Assembly (NCBI GenBank): GCA_025267735.1
Contig: CM046305.1
Coordinates: forward strand, 37,655,108 to 37,719,107
Length of the DNA: 64,000 nt
Direction: 5' to 3'
DNA from: Mactra quadrangularis
Taxonomy: Eukaryota > Mollusca > Bivalvia > Venerida > Mactridae
Positions 1-11,400 of the stretch are shown piece by piece. A program made the translations under genes and the position numbers. Below the pieces are notes generated by a model, which saw nothing but the letters and a program-made list of their open reading frames with translations, did not search any database and was not told where the DNA came from. How positions within the stretch are numbered: position 1 is the stretch's first letter; every line of letters starts with the position of its first letter.

Positions 1-727
1 GCCAGGAAAATACTAAGAAAGTTCTATGATAAAAACATGTCAGCGATATTCTACATAAAAAGTAATGAATAATGTTTTACGCTACAACACAATGATCAGT
101 CATTTTAAGCGGTGGGTAGTTACTTGCTGTCCATCGCATACTCGATCACTGAATCCTAGTTTTTAACTTATTAGACATATTAAGCTTATACTCTCCCCAG
201 TAGTTGACAATTGCAATGCATGCTTTTGTGCTATGTATTTAAGCTTTATATGTATAGTGTCACAAGAGAAAATGACCAACTCAAAGTGACAGATGGCAAT
301 TGTTTAGTAAGAACAATAAAACAATAAATCACGTATATTCTATGAAACTTGATGTTTGATTCATACATATTTTATGAGATCAGTTTTGTATATTATTATT
401 ATGGTGAATGCTCATATAGAATGAGATATTTCTAAAGTATGATATTTACAATAAGGGTATTTAATGTCTATTCAGAACAAAGATTTCTAAATGAGGTGTA
501 TATGGCTTTCCTATTTTCTTATTTTCAAATTGTATGATTCCAATGGCTGAGATCTATGTTCTACGCAACTGTTTTAGCCAACTTTCGGAACTATAATTTT
601 AACCAATAAAATGCTCTACCATACCTGCTTGTATAATCAAACAAAATTAACCCTGCATAGCGCCAAAATATCTTTTTAAAGAAATTTCTTGTTAAAATTA
701 TGTTTTATGCTGCGGTCATTAGAATGT
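1..727. other. AT-rich spacer, nothing recognised
   Basis: No open frame of note, splice-bounded exon, tRNA-like head or long inverted repeat was seen here. Scattered short poly-A/T runs only. Confidence 0.5.
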
Positions 728-1010
728 CGGATTTTGTCATTGAAATCCTATGTAGGGGTAATAAAATATTTCATTTTATATCTTTCTTGTTAATGAAGAT
801 ATTAAATGAAGTGGTGAAATTTAGATAGTTCTTTACCCTAACAATATTTAGCTTGAATTTCAAACAAAGTAAATTATTTACAAAAAAGTGATTTAAGATT
901 AATTTTGGCAAATTGACATTGAAAAGTAAGGGTAAAATCCGAGTAATCCAACTACTTGGACCTACCTATTTGAAGAGTATACAAGGGGAAATAACTGACT
1001 TAAGTCCTTA
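728..1010 (+). repeat. MITE family A, 5'-truncated copy
   Basis: This matches most of the full copy at 44540-44898, including the shared internal stretch TAGATAGTTCTTTACCCTAA and the terminal AACTGACTTAAGTCC. The left terminus is missing. Full copies carry TWA target duplications, so the family is probably PIF/Harbinger-derived. It is non-coding. Confidence 0.75.
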
Positions 1011-1294
1011 TTGTAAGTGGTACAATTTCCCAGTTGTACCTTTATGTACTTGACGTGTGTACATGTACCAGACAGTTCTAATGAATGTATGAGAGTGTGA
1101 AGGAAGAATAATAAACGTCTTAGACAGGATAAAGTTAATCACACAATAAACCTGATATCGTGACCCTAGCATGTTGTATAATAATTAATCTGTCTACAAA
1201 GCTTCCAGGACAGGATATTACATCTTATATCAAAGCACTAAAGATACTAAATTTGTTAAGGTTTGATAGTTATTTCGTCAATATCGGTAGCCTT

Positions 1295-1596
1295 TTCAAT
1301 TACCCTAAACGTTCCAAAACGTTCCGTAACGATACATTCGGAACATCTCAGTCATTCGCTGCGAATAATCTCGGACATACTTAGACGCTATTTTGAAACA
1401 ACCGGTGTTGAAGTAAACAAATATAAGATCGTTTAGGCAATGAGTGATGTTTTGTTTTTAGTCCGTAAATTTTGAAACATCACTCATTGCCTTAACGATC
1501 GTATATTTGTTTATTAGGTTAGATTATTCGCAGCGAGTGGCCGAAGAGTTCCGAATGTATCGTTAGGGAATGTTTTGGAACGTTTAGGGTAATTGA
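1295..1596. repeat. Fold-back MITE family B, complete copy
   Basis: An element of about 300 bp that is inverted over nearly its whole length. The left end TTCAATTACCCTAAACG is mirrored by CGTTTAGGGTAATTGAA at the right, and inner arms such as CGATACATTCGGAAC and GTTCCGAATGTATCG also pair. Further copies lie at 13150, 29847 and 34797. It has no coding capacity. Confidence 0.85.
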
Positions 1597-1817
1597 ACGA
1601 CTGTTTTCTATTTTCTACTGTTTTAATCCCTCGTCCTGGTTCCCAGATATGTTAATTATGCGGCGCGTTGGTAATAAATATATTGCGCATGACTACAGGT
1701 AGTAAATAAACGAAAATAACCAGAGCACATCCAAATGTGGAACAAATATAAGTGAAGTGGTTCTGTTTCAGTAGCAACACTTTTATTTGTTTGTAGCGAA
1801 AGAAATAGTAAAAGGAT

Positions 1818-2135
1818 CAATCTGATTAAAACCCGATCTAAAATTTTTCGCTCACCTACTCGCTAATTTAGATCTGGCCTTTTTCAAACGAGGGTCACGT
1901 TCAGGGGACCTTTTCTCATCATAATATTAATGTCGAAATTGTTATGATACGTAACTTGTTTACATCGTCTACGTCACGCAATTTGAAATGAGCCGTCCAA
2001 CCGCAATAGTGTTTCGTCTAGATGAAAGCTACGCATTGATTAGTTGACATAAAGGTCATCTCGACGTGACCCTCCATTGAGATAGTAGAGATCCTGTACG
2101 ACAATGCTCTACACGATATCTGTTTACGGAGATTG
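1818..2135. mobile_element. MITE family C with 9-bp target duplication
   Basis: Non-coding element with short inverted termini CAATCT and AGATTG. The 9-bp string TAAAAGGAT occurs at 1809-1817 and again at 2136-2144, exactly flanking it. A longer copy at 11303-11705 has its own different 9-bp duplication, which fixes the boundaries. Nine-base duplications are typical of Mutator-like elements; that assignment is inferred. Confidence 0.85.
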
Positions 2136-2144
2136 TAAAAGGAT

Positions 2145-2320
2145 AATAGAGATATAATGAGAAAGAATCATTCTGTAATAAAACTGTGAGTGAATCTGGA
2201 CATTTTCATGTAAAATTCCTCTTATGTCATTTACACGGTTTATAGTCACGTGATCTACTATAAGAGATAATATGGTTAAACTCTATTTTTTTTCTTTCGT
2301 CGATTTCTTGAAAACAAAAA
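2145..2320 (+). other. Presumed 5' flank/5' UTR of the small plus-strand gene
   Basis: The sequence directly upstream of the start codon at 2321 contains a pyrimidine-rich run (about 2283-2300) and an A-rich context before the ATG. No convincing TATA box or initiator was identified. The transcription start is unknown, and the 5' UTR may include upstream exons. Confidence 0.3.
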
Positions 2321-2458
2321 ATGAACTACTACAATGTACGTACTTCTCTTTCCTTGAAAAAGCCAATTGTTCCTGTGAGTTTTGATCGCTCAGTGTTTCG
2401 GCAGAGAGTAATCAGACAGCTCCATCATGCTAATGTTGGCATCTTCGGACGAAGGCAC
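2321..2458 (+). CDS. Small gene, exon 1 (start codon exon)
   Basis: This encodes 46 residues from an ATG in the context AAAAATGAAC. The residues read MNYYNVRTSL, then a Lys-Pro/Val-rich stretch, then a helix-like basic segment (VFRQRVIRQLHHANVG). It ends in phase 0 at a GTAAAT donor. The frame continues only four codons into the intron before a stop, consistent with splicing here. Confidence 0.6.
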
Positions 2459-5400
2459 GTAAATGGTATATAAGTGTTATTTGATATTTTGTATGTTTGG
2501 CTTCTTCCATAATTAGACGAGAATGCGATTAGATCTACAAAACAACGACCGTATGTTGCAAAATTGTATTAATGATGTTGTTGAAATAAAAGTGAGATAT
2601 CATCTTTTTAATAAGATTAGAAAGACTCTAGTGTTTAATTACCTTTTTCCGTTGAAAATAATACAAAAAATTTAATTTGAAAGTCAGACACGGTGAAAAC
2701 AAAAGAATTACAATGTAAAAGTATAGACACCAGTTTTCTGAGAAATTTTCTGTGACCATACTCGCACCACCACATTCTGGATTGACATAGATAGATAAGA
2801 TAGATAGATAAAATGACATATTATCGTCTGTTAGTGAGGACCATTAGCTGGCATGTTTCAGGCAGGGATAGGAGTAACTAATGAACTCGTGAGGCGCCGT
2901 TTTTCGGTTTTCTGGCGTATAGCAGTTATTATTACGTCATGTATCATTTCGACAAACTCATTCAAATAAGAGCAATTAATTAACCTTACAAACTTCAACA
3001 GTTAATGAGCACATCTTTCACACAGATCTGCTCTAGCTCTCTTGTCTTAAATGTTGATCAACAAAATCAAGGATTTAATCTCAGTTACCATGGTAATTAG
3101 AGGAAGTGTTTTATAATCCTTACTTTAATTTGGCGGTGAGATGTCAATATAATTAAACATTAATCTCAATTTGATGTCATCTTATGGAAGATTATCTCCT
3201 ATGTTGATTAGGCTGCTGCTGGGAAAAATGTGACCAAAGTCAAGGAATAAATGATTTTGTCATTTTGTTGTGAAAGAAAGTTGTTTTCGTTGATCATTAT
3301 AAAATACTACATATAGTTACGTACTCATTTACGTTTTGTATAGCATTCTATTTCTTTAATCAGTGTATAAAGTCATGAGACCTTTAGAATGTTATCAAGT
3401 TTGTTTTTCGTCTAACTCAGGGGCGGATCCAGAATTTTTTCTAGGGGGGTCCGAACTTTTCTTGGGGGTCCGAACCTCGAACATAAAATACTACATATAG
3501 TTACGTACTCATTTACGTTTTGTATAGCATTCTATTTCTTTAATCAGGGTATAAAGTCATGAGACCTTTAGAATGTTATCAAGTGTGTTTTTTCGTCTAA
3601 CTCAGGGGCGGATCAAGAATTTTTTCTAGGGGGGGGTCCGAACTTTTCTTGGGGGTCCGAACCTCGAACCACAACCACATTATACACATTTTGCAGAAAA
3701 AATGCAACATATTAATAATCAAATCTACATAACTATTAAATCTATGTTAAGCACAGCGAAAAATTGCTTCATACTACTTAAAAATGAATTACAAGTAAGA
3801 AATACACTAATAGACATGTACATTTTCCTAATTATAGGGGGAGGGGGGTCCGGACCCCCCTGACCCCCCCCTCCCCGCTGGATCCGCCCATGGAACTAAT
3901 AACCGCCCGGCTAGCTTAGTCGGTAGCGCAAAAGTCTACTGATCAAGAAGGCCTAGGTTTGAGTCTCTGGTGGGGCATACAGTCGTGGAACTTGGCCATA
4001 AAGTATTGCCTGCGGCCATTTTCCGTCCTACCATTGATTAATGATTATGAAGTGCAGTTGTCGGTCACTGGTGGTACTATGTGCTTAGTAACTGGTTAAC
4101 AGCTAATTCCAGAGATTTAGTATTTCCGGGAACGGATAGTAGGTTGACTGACTTCCGTTATATAAACTGTACAGTGTGTTAAATTGGTACGGCATTTGTT
4201 TACAAAATGTCCTACCGTTCCATATATACTTAACAACTTTTCTAACTCTACATTTTTATATTTCTACTATTTTTACGTTTAGTCGTAATTTATTTAAACT
4301 GCTAACATTAATTTCAAATTACTATAACCTACCCTGAAATTGTGTGTAAAATTGATTATGAAACACGTAGTTTGGTGGTTCCATGATGCACGTGCATTTC
4401 ATGTTTTTTGCCTGGTAATTGCTACCAACGAGTAGGAGAAAAACTAAACTACACACATGTAGTCTGTAAGTATAGACAGGGATTTTATATAACAGGGATT
4501 TGTAACGATACGTAAATATATCAGATTTTCATCAAATTTCACTGTCGTCGCTATTATTTCGGCCAATACGGAAAACAAGAATAACAAGTTTAAATAAAGA
4601 TATTCACTTGAAATTTTGTACCAGTACCATTCAAACTGACATAAATATAAGGAAAAATGTGTTTCTGGATTATTTTGAGGTAAATTACGCTCACAGACTA
4701 TTTCACAAAATAATGCATTTTCCCGCTGATCTGCCAATTTTAGCCCCATTTTACATCAGCTAAAAGTCATATTTTCGTTCATAATTGAAACAATTTATTT
4801 TTCAAAAACCTCAGAAACATTCACATGTTATATTGAAGACATGTAAAAAAAACATAAATCAAGTTTTTAAACTCTGGAATAGTTTGTACAGCCTGCTTTA
4901 GCCAGTTATAGACAGAGACGACCGAGAAAATTCAAAAAAGCACTTCGTTACAAATCCCTGTTATATAGAATCCCTGGTATAGGAGAGTTCGAAAACACAT
5001 CACCTTAAACCCCGAAGCTATAGTTATGACAATGGTGTCAGTAGAAGATAGAAAGTGTGCTTTTGGCACAAAGTGGACACACACGCTGTTAAAATGAGAA
5101 TTTGCAGACATCATGCCATGACATGAAAATGCATGAAATACATTCTATTAGATTTACAATGGTTGTCAACTAATTAAATAAATCAGGCAACAATATAAAA
5201 ATGGACATATTTAATCATCAGTCTATCATAGAAAAATTACCCGTAAAATTAGGGGTGTAACGGTTAACCGATATACCGGTTAATATTGCAATACGAATTT
5301 TGACGGTTTTTAACCCGTTCATTTTTTTCTGAACCGGTTTTTCTAGTTATGTTCTATACTGATTGTTTTTATCAGAATCCGGAATTTAAATGCTTGAATA

Positions 5401-8400
5401 AATGTTAAAAAGCTTTTGAAACTTTAAATAGTCTGTATGTGCTTTAATAGGTTAATAATTTCGTCAAATGAGAGAATAATTATCTGTGAAAGTCCACTAA
5501 AAACTGCACGTTTCTAACTACATGTCAAGCATTTTGTTTAATAGATAGTTTGAAAAAAAGTGTAACTTTGATCAAAATTAAGACGATGAAAATGCATTGA
5601 TTCATATTTCGCTTGTCTATGCAAAAACAATGTTTATTGCAATATATTGCAATACGGGTTTTATGTATTGCAATATATTGCAATATGGTTTTTACCGTAT
5701 TGTTACACCCCTACAAGAAATAAGTGTGAATTTAGAAAAGTTGTTATGTATACTTGTATCACCATACACGCTGTTTATAATATAGACATTACTGTTGCCT
5801 GGAAACAAAAAAAATATTATAAGTTAAGTTATAAATGTGATAATATAGTGAAAATTGGTGTGTTTTGTAGAGATCTATAAATACGGTGACCTCAATGGAT
5901 ATAAGAAAGATCCATACTTTTTTGTGTTATCCATGAACATTGTCAAGCTATTGTCGCATTATGGCAAACAGTAAGCAAATAGTTTAAACCTGTAATTTTG
6001 ATGTTTGGAATCTAGCGCTCCAGAAAGGGCAAGCATGGTTAAAAGAATGTAACATTTACTGGCCTAGTTAGTGTGGAATACTTGAAACTTACCACTATTT
6101 AGCATAATAGCCTAATGGTGGCGTCCTCAGTTTATCTTCAGGTTACAAAATTTTCTTTTACTTTTTCTTCATTTTGCATGAACCTTTTCTTACGATGGTA
6201 AATTTAGTAGGAGTTCGATACTACATATGTCATTCGGAGTCGACTTTTCTTTTTGTACTTAAATTTAGCGAACAATTAACAAAAAGCCATGTCTTCAAAG
6301 TGGACGTCAATTCGGACGTTGAATATAGACTCGTTGCAGATATATGCAGATACTTTATTTAGCATATAATTAAGTAACCGAGCGAACAATTAACAAAAAG
6401 CCATGTCTTCAAAGTGGACGTCGATTCGGACGTTGAATATAGACTCGTTGCAGATATATGCAGATACTTTATTTAGCATATAATTATGTAACCGAGCGAC
6501 TAAACTTTAGGTATCCAATGTAATTCTTGTACTAAGTTCCTTTGATCTAAGCCTATAGTGAGAAATGTTCATTTGAAAACAGAATTGTTTGATACTTTGT
6601 ACAATACATCGGGCGCCGCCATTATTCTGTTTTGCCTGACGTACTTTTACCCGTCAAAGTACGACTGGGAACCAGATAACTGACCTAGAAACTCAAAGCT
6701 AGCAAAATAGCGTCATTTTAATATCAGTACTACTTCTTTTTGTAACGAATTCCATTAAGATGAAACCAAGAAATTCACCATTATATAATTTTAGAATTCA
6801 CCGAATGTAAATGTTTCGTATGTCCATCATTACTGTGTGTTACGTTATATTATACCGCTGAGTTCGTCTCCATTCTTCGAGGAAAATGTTGATTTTATCC
6901 ATTATAATTGTTTTCCCATTATTTAATCTAATGACATTTCTGTTACTGATAATTGGAGATAAAAAAGTTGGTAACAGACATTAATGTCATTTCCAACAAC
7001 ATCGAATGAACTTAATAGCAAGTATTGAAAAAAATGGCGGTTCGTACTGGAATTGATAAATAATAAACACCATGACAAGACATTTCCTTTTCTGTGTGTT
7101 TTTATCTTAACGTGAGATTACGTATGTCGTGAACACGTGTTTTGATATAGCCTATATTTAATTTCTCTTATTAGTCCAAGAGCCGAGGCCGTTTATTTTC
7201 AATTTCGATGCATGCTCTGGTTTTGATATATGTTGTTCTACCTTGAATGTAGTTTTCGAAATGGGGCATTAGAATTGTCGTATCCTGGCAAGGCTATGTG
7301 AAATTCAAGATAGCGTCCAAGATGGCCGCTAAAATATCTGGAAAAGCTATTCTGTGATGTTTCGTGTAGACATCCTACAACTATAAAGTATAAACGGCCT
7401 CGGCTGTTGGACTATATGGTTTATGGTGAAATGTGATGGTTTTGATATAATATATACGATCAAATATTAATCTTGTATTTTCATTGTAGTGTTTTAAAAA
7501 ATAAAGTCAGAATGAAACTGAATGAGCTTTAACTAAAATAAAATTACTAGCGATATGTTGATAACTTTTTCACTTACTTTCATATTTTCTCAGCACAGTG
7601 TAATTGTCAAGTGATATTTCTGCCACCTAATATTGGAAGAAAAAAATCAGCCATACATTATTGTTTTTTCTGACAGCCGCAGTTGTGCTGAATATATCTT
7701 TCATAGAATAGACGTGATCATATACCGTGGTTTTCAAAAGTTCTTGAATATTTCTATAAAATGATCATACAAACCTTAAATAAGCTAACTATAATTCTCA
7801 TGTATTACTGTAAAGTGTAATTTGAGGAATTACAGTATTGTTTTGTTCAATAACATGTTCTATGAACATATTGTTTATGGCAATAAAATATTTTGACTTG
7901 ACTTGACTATAATTAAAAGGAGCGGGCGTGGCCGAGCGGTTACGACGTTGGACTGGTAATCATTGGATATATATAGCCAGCTCCGCGTTGGTTTGAATCC
8001 CATCCAAAAACCTAACCCGTTGTTTCTTTGAGCAAGAAACTTTATCCTACTAGCTCAGTACTGGGAAACAAGGAAGTGGACTCGAAAGTGATTAATCTAA
8101 GTTGTAAGAACTTGTTTTGCAATACAGCTAAAATATATAAGTATCATGGTTGTCCGTTTTTTCTCAACTGTCAAAGCTTGAATAATTTTACGGTGACTGA
8201 ATGCATTTTTTTTGTACTGGCGGCCTTATTGTTTATAGATATATTAAATCTTGACTAAAACATATCATACGGCATAAGAAACTTTACTCGATTATTACAC
8301 ACACTTTCGGAAAGTCATGAATGTATCATGACGATAATTTTAACAAACGCATTCACCGTGAAATTATTCATGCTTTGACAGTTGAGAAAAAATGAACTAT

Positions 8401-11400
8401 ACCTTAATTAAAAGCGTTTTCATGTAACATAACTTAAATCATTTGTTTATAAACTTACAAACGGTGATTTTTGAAATTTGTTCAGATGAGTTTAATTCCC
8501 GTTTATGTCATGTTTAGGATATCATCAAACATTTTACGTAAAATTTCGTTTACATTTGTGTCAATTTAGTTATCTTTAACGACCTATAATGAGTAAATGG
8601 AATTTGTTTTATCATGACCGAAATGCATGTATGTGAAGACAGCACTAAAGCTGTACAGCAGAAAAGCCTTACCGTTAGAATTTTCGGCAGTAAAGCCTAC
8701 TGCTTTACTGCTGTACTGCCGAAAATTCTAACAAATTCTAACAGTAACGCTGTTCTGCTGTACTGTCGAAAATTCTAACAGTAAGGCTTTACAGTTGTAC
8801 TTCCGAAAATCATAACAGTTAGTCTTTACTGCTGTACTGCTGTATTGTCGAAACATCTAACAGTAAGGCTTTACTGTTGTACTGCCGTTACTGCTGTCTT
8901 CACATACATCCAAAATGCTTTTGTCTTAGGACTTTTGGCGGGCACCGTTTTTTCTCATAAATTCTCAACGACTGCTTGTAGTGATATTGATGGGAGAATA
9001 ATTCCAGATATAGAAACAATTAGAAAATTCTATACTAAAAACAGATATATTCATGTAAAGACAATAAGTGTTATAACCATTTGATAAATCTTGTTACGAC
9101 CACCTATTGTCATAAATATATGACATTAGGTATGATTTGTTATGATATTCTTAATAACAGTTTTGTTATATGACATTTTAATTAAATCGCATTATTTCAT
9201 TTGTAGCAAAATATAGGTATGGCATGTTGCGGACGTAAATGATGGTCACGTAACATATCATTTCTTAGCTGTCTTGTCTGAAGAGCATGATTATGTATTA
9301 TCTGAACGATTGAATGAATAAGCGAACAAAAATAATTTCAAAGTAACGCCTGATAGCCAATATTCAGTCCGCTTAAATGAAAATGCCGCGAGATCTTTAG
9401 ACCTTTGCATTTTTGTTCGCTTTTTCATTCAATCGGCGGCCGTGTATGAGCGCACTGCCCTAGTACTGCTGTTGTTATGAATTACTTTCAATACAGCTTC
9501 TTGGTCCACCAGAACTAGTGAAATAACATAAGTCTTTTAACAGTCAATGCTTATTTCTATTCTATTCTTTCAGAACAAGAAAATGGACGTGTTGTACCGG
9601 TAAGTAGTTGATATTATTTTGTATCTAACTAATTCTGACATGTATTAGTCTAAAGTCTCAACCCGGGTCGGTAGCGCAGTTGGTAGCCCGTCTGGATTTC
9701 GAATCTAGTGTCCCGAAGGGGGTACGGGTTCGAATCCAATCCGGACGATTATACCCTGCCATGAAAATTTGACAATGATGTCAATTTTCCTCCATTAATA
9801 AGGTATATGGCATATAAAGGTATATTCCTCCATTAATAAGGTATATAGAGGGTAGGTGAGTACAGGTTTATAGACAAGGGTTCAGGAAAGCTAAGTTAGG
9901 TGAGCTGGACACCGTAAAATTACTAAAATACTTGTCTTGACAGTATAAAGTCACAAATTAAAGTTCGAAATGTTTGTCGGTAATTACTCGTACCTCATAA
10001 ATGAACCCCTTTAAATAGATCTGGAAACAACATTATTATACTTATTCCCAATGCCACCACTGAAGCTCTCATGGTATAATACAAGTGGGGAGATAATTGC
10101 CATCATGCCCTCATCTGCCCATTCTCGAGAATCTTGATAGCCTCTGGGTACGCGAATGTCCTCTGTCGTGTATTAACCGACATTTTTTAGATTTGCATAT
10201 AATGTTTGGTACCGTTGTAAACTTGAAATTATTTCCGATTCGGATCTACACTTTATATGACGTCATTATTGCTAATAACGTTGCCATGACGTCGTAAACA
10301 TGACGACCGAGTGCACTTTTTATGTCAGTCGACAATGGTAAGAAAACGTCTATAAAGAATTGCGAAATCTTTAATTTCCGCGCCACAACAACAAATTATA
10401 CATCATATTAAAGCTTACATCATTATCTACCAACTGAACAGTGTAAATATACGTTTTCTCTTAAAACTTTTGAAAGGGACAAAAACTTCCGAATTGGCAA
10501 CATCAGAAAAAATCCAAAAAAATTTGACTTCCAACCGGTTTTATGAAAAATCTGCCCGATAAATTTTTGCTAAATTTTGATATGATGTAAAGCATTGTAT
10601 AGACTTTTATACAGCTTTGCGTTTATGTATGGGCAACTTTTGACGTATTGTCATGGCGTTACTAGTATTATCAATATATATTTTATATGCAATTAAATAG
10701 TTAATAAATAATCAGCAGGCGACAAGTAATGCAAGATGAAGCTAATTATCTTATTCAGGAACAGTCTTCTAAGAAATCTAATAAAGAGAAACAAAAAAGA
10801 CGACATCATTATAAATATTCAGACCCCGTAGATGAAAGAGAAATATCCGGTAAGTGTGACACTTTATTTTGAATTAGGGGTTCCTTGTTAATGAAAGTTT
10901 TGTAGATATCGGAAGAGACATTTTTAACTCATTTACAGACGCTGGTAGATAATTCTAAAATATCAAAACTGTAACCGACTTTTGTGAGTAGTTTAATATT
11001 TTTGGAACAATGTCTAAACATCTTACCATGAGCAAAACTCTCGAAAAGTCTAGCGCGCTGTCCTTGTGCTGCTCTATAGTTAAATTTTATTAGTTGATAC
11101 TTAATGCATTATTTTATAGATAATATTGCTGTACAAGCTTGATATTTCGACATAATTATATTCTTTATTTAATAAACAAGTTCAGGACATCGTTCCTCCA
11201 TCACTCCAGCGCTTTGATTTTACAAACCGTTGTAAGTATCGATTATGCGTGAAGATGCAACAAATCAATGTTGAGTTTCATAATTATTAGTAGAGTGGTC
11301 CACAATCTGATTAAAACCCGATCTAAAATTTCACCGCTCGCATACTCGCTAATTTAGATCTGGCCTTTTTCAAACGAAGGTCACGTTCAGGTGACCTTTT

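Larger units (their letters stand above)
2459..9573 (+). other. Intron 1 of the small gene; stretches between listed repeats are featureless
   Basis: Between the individually listed elements (3301-4976, 5250-5713, 6268-6493, 7172-7414, 7919-8909, 9307-9435) I see no further exon with both splice borders and an extended open frame. A short GATA-type microsatellite lies near 2786-2812. A string resembling a Tc1-like end (TTCAAAAGTTCTTGAA) lies near 7734. Confidence 0.4.

Noticed and set aside
7919..8010. Class II tRNA-like sequence
   Set aside because: A and B boxes are present, but the arms do not form a cloverleaf and the body matches other dispersed copies, so it is a SINE head.
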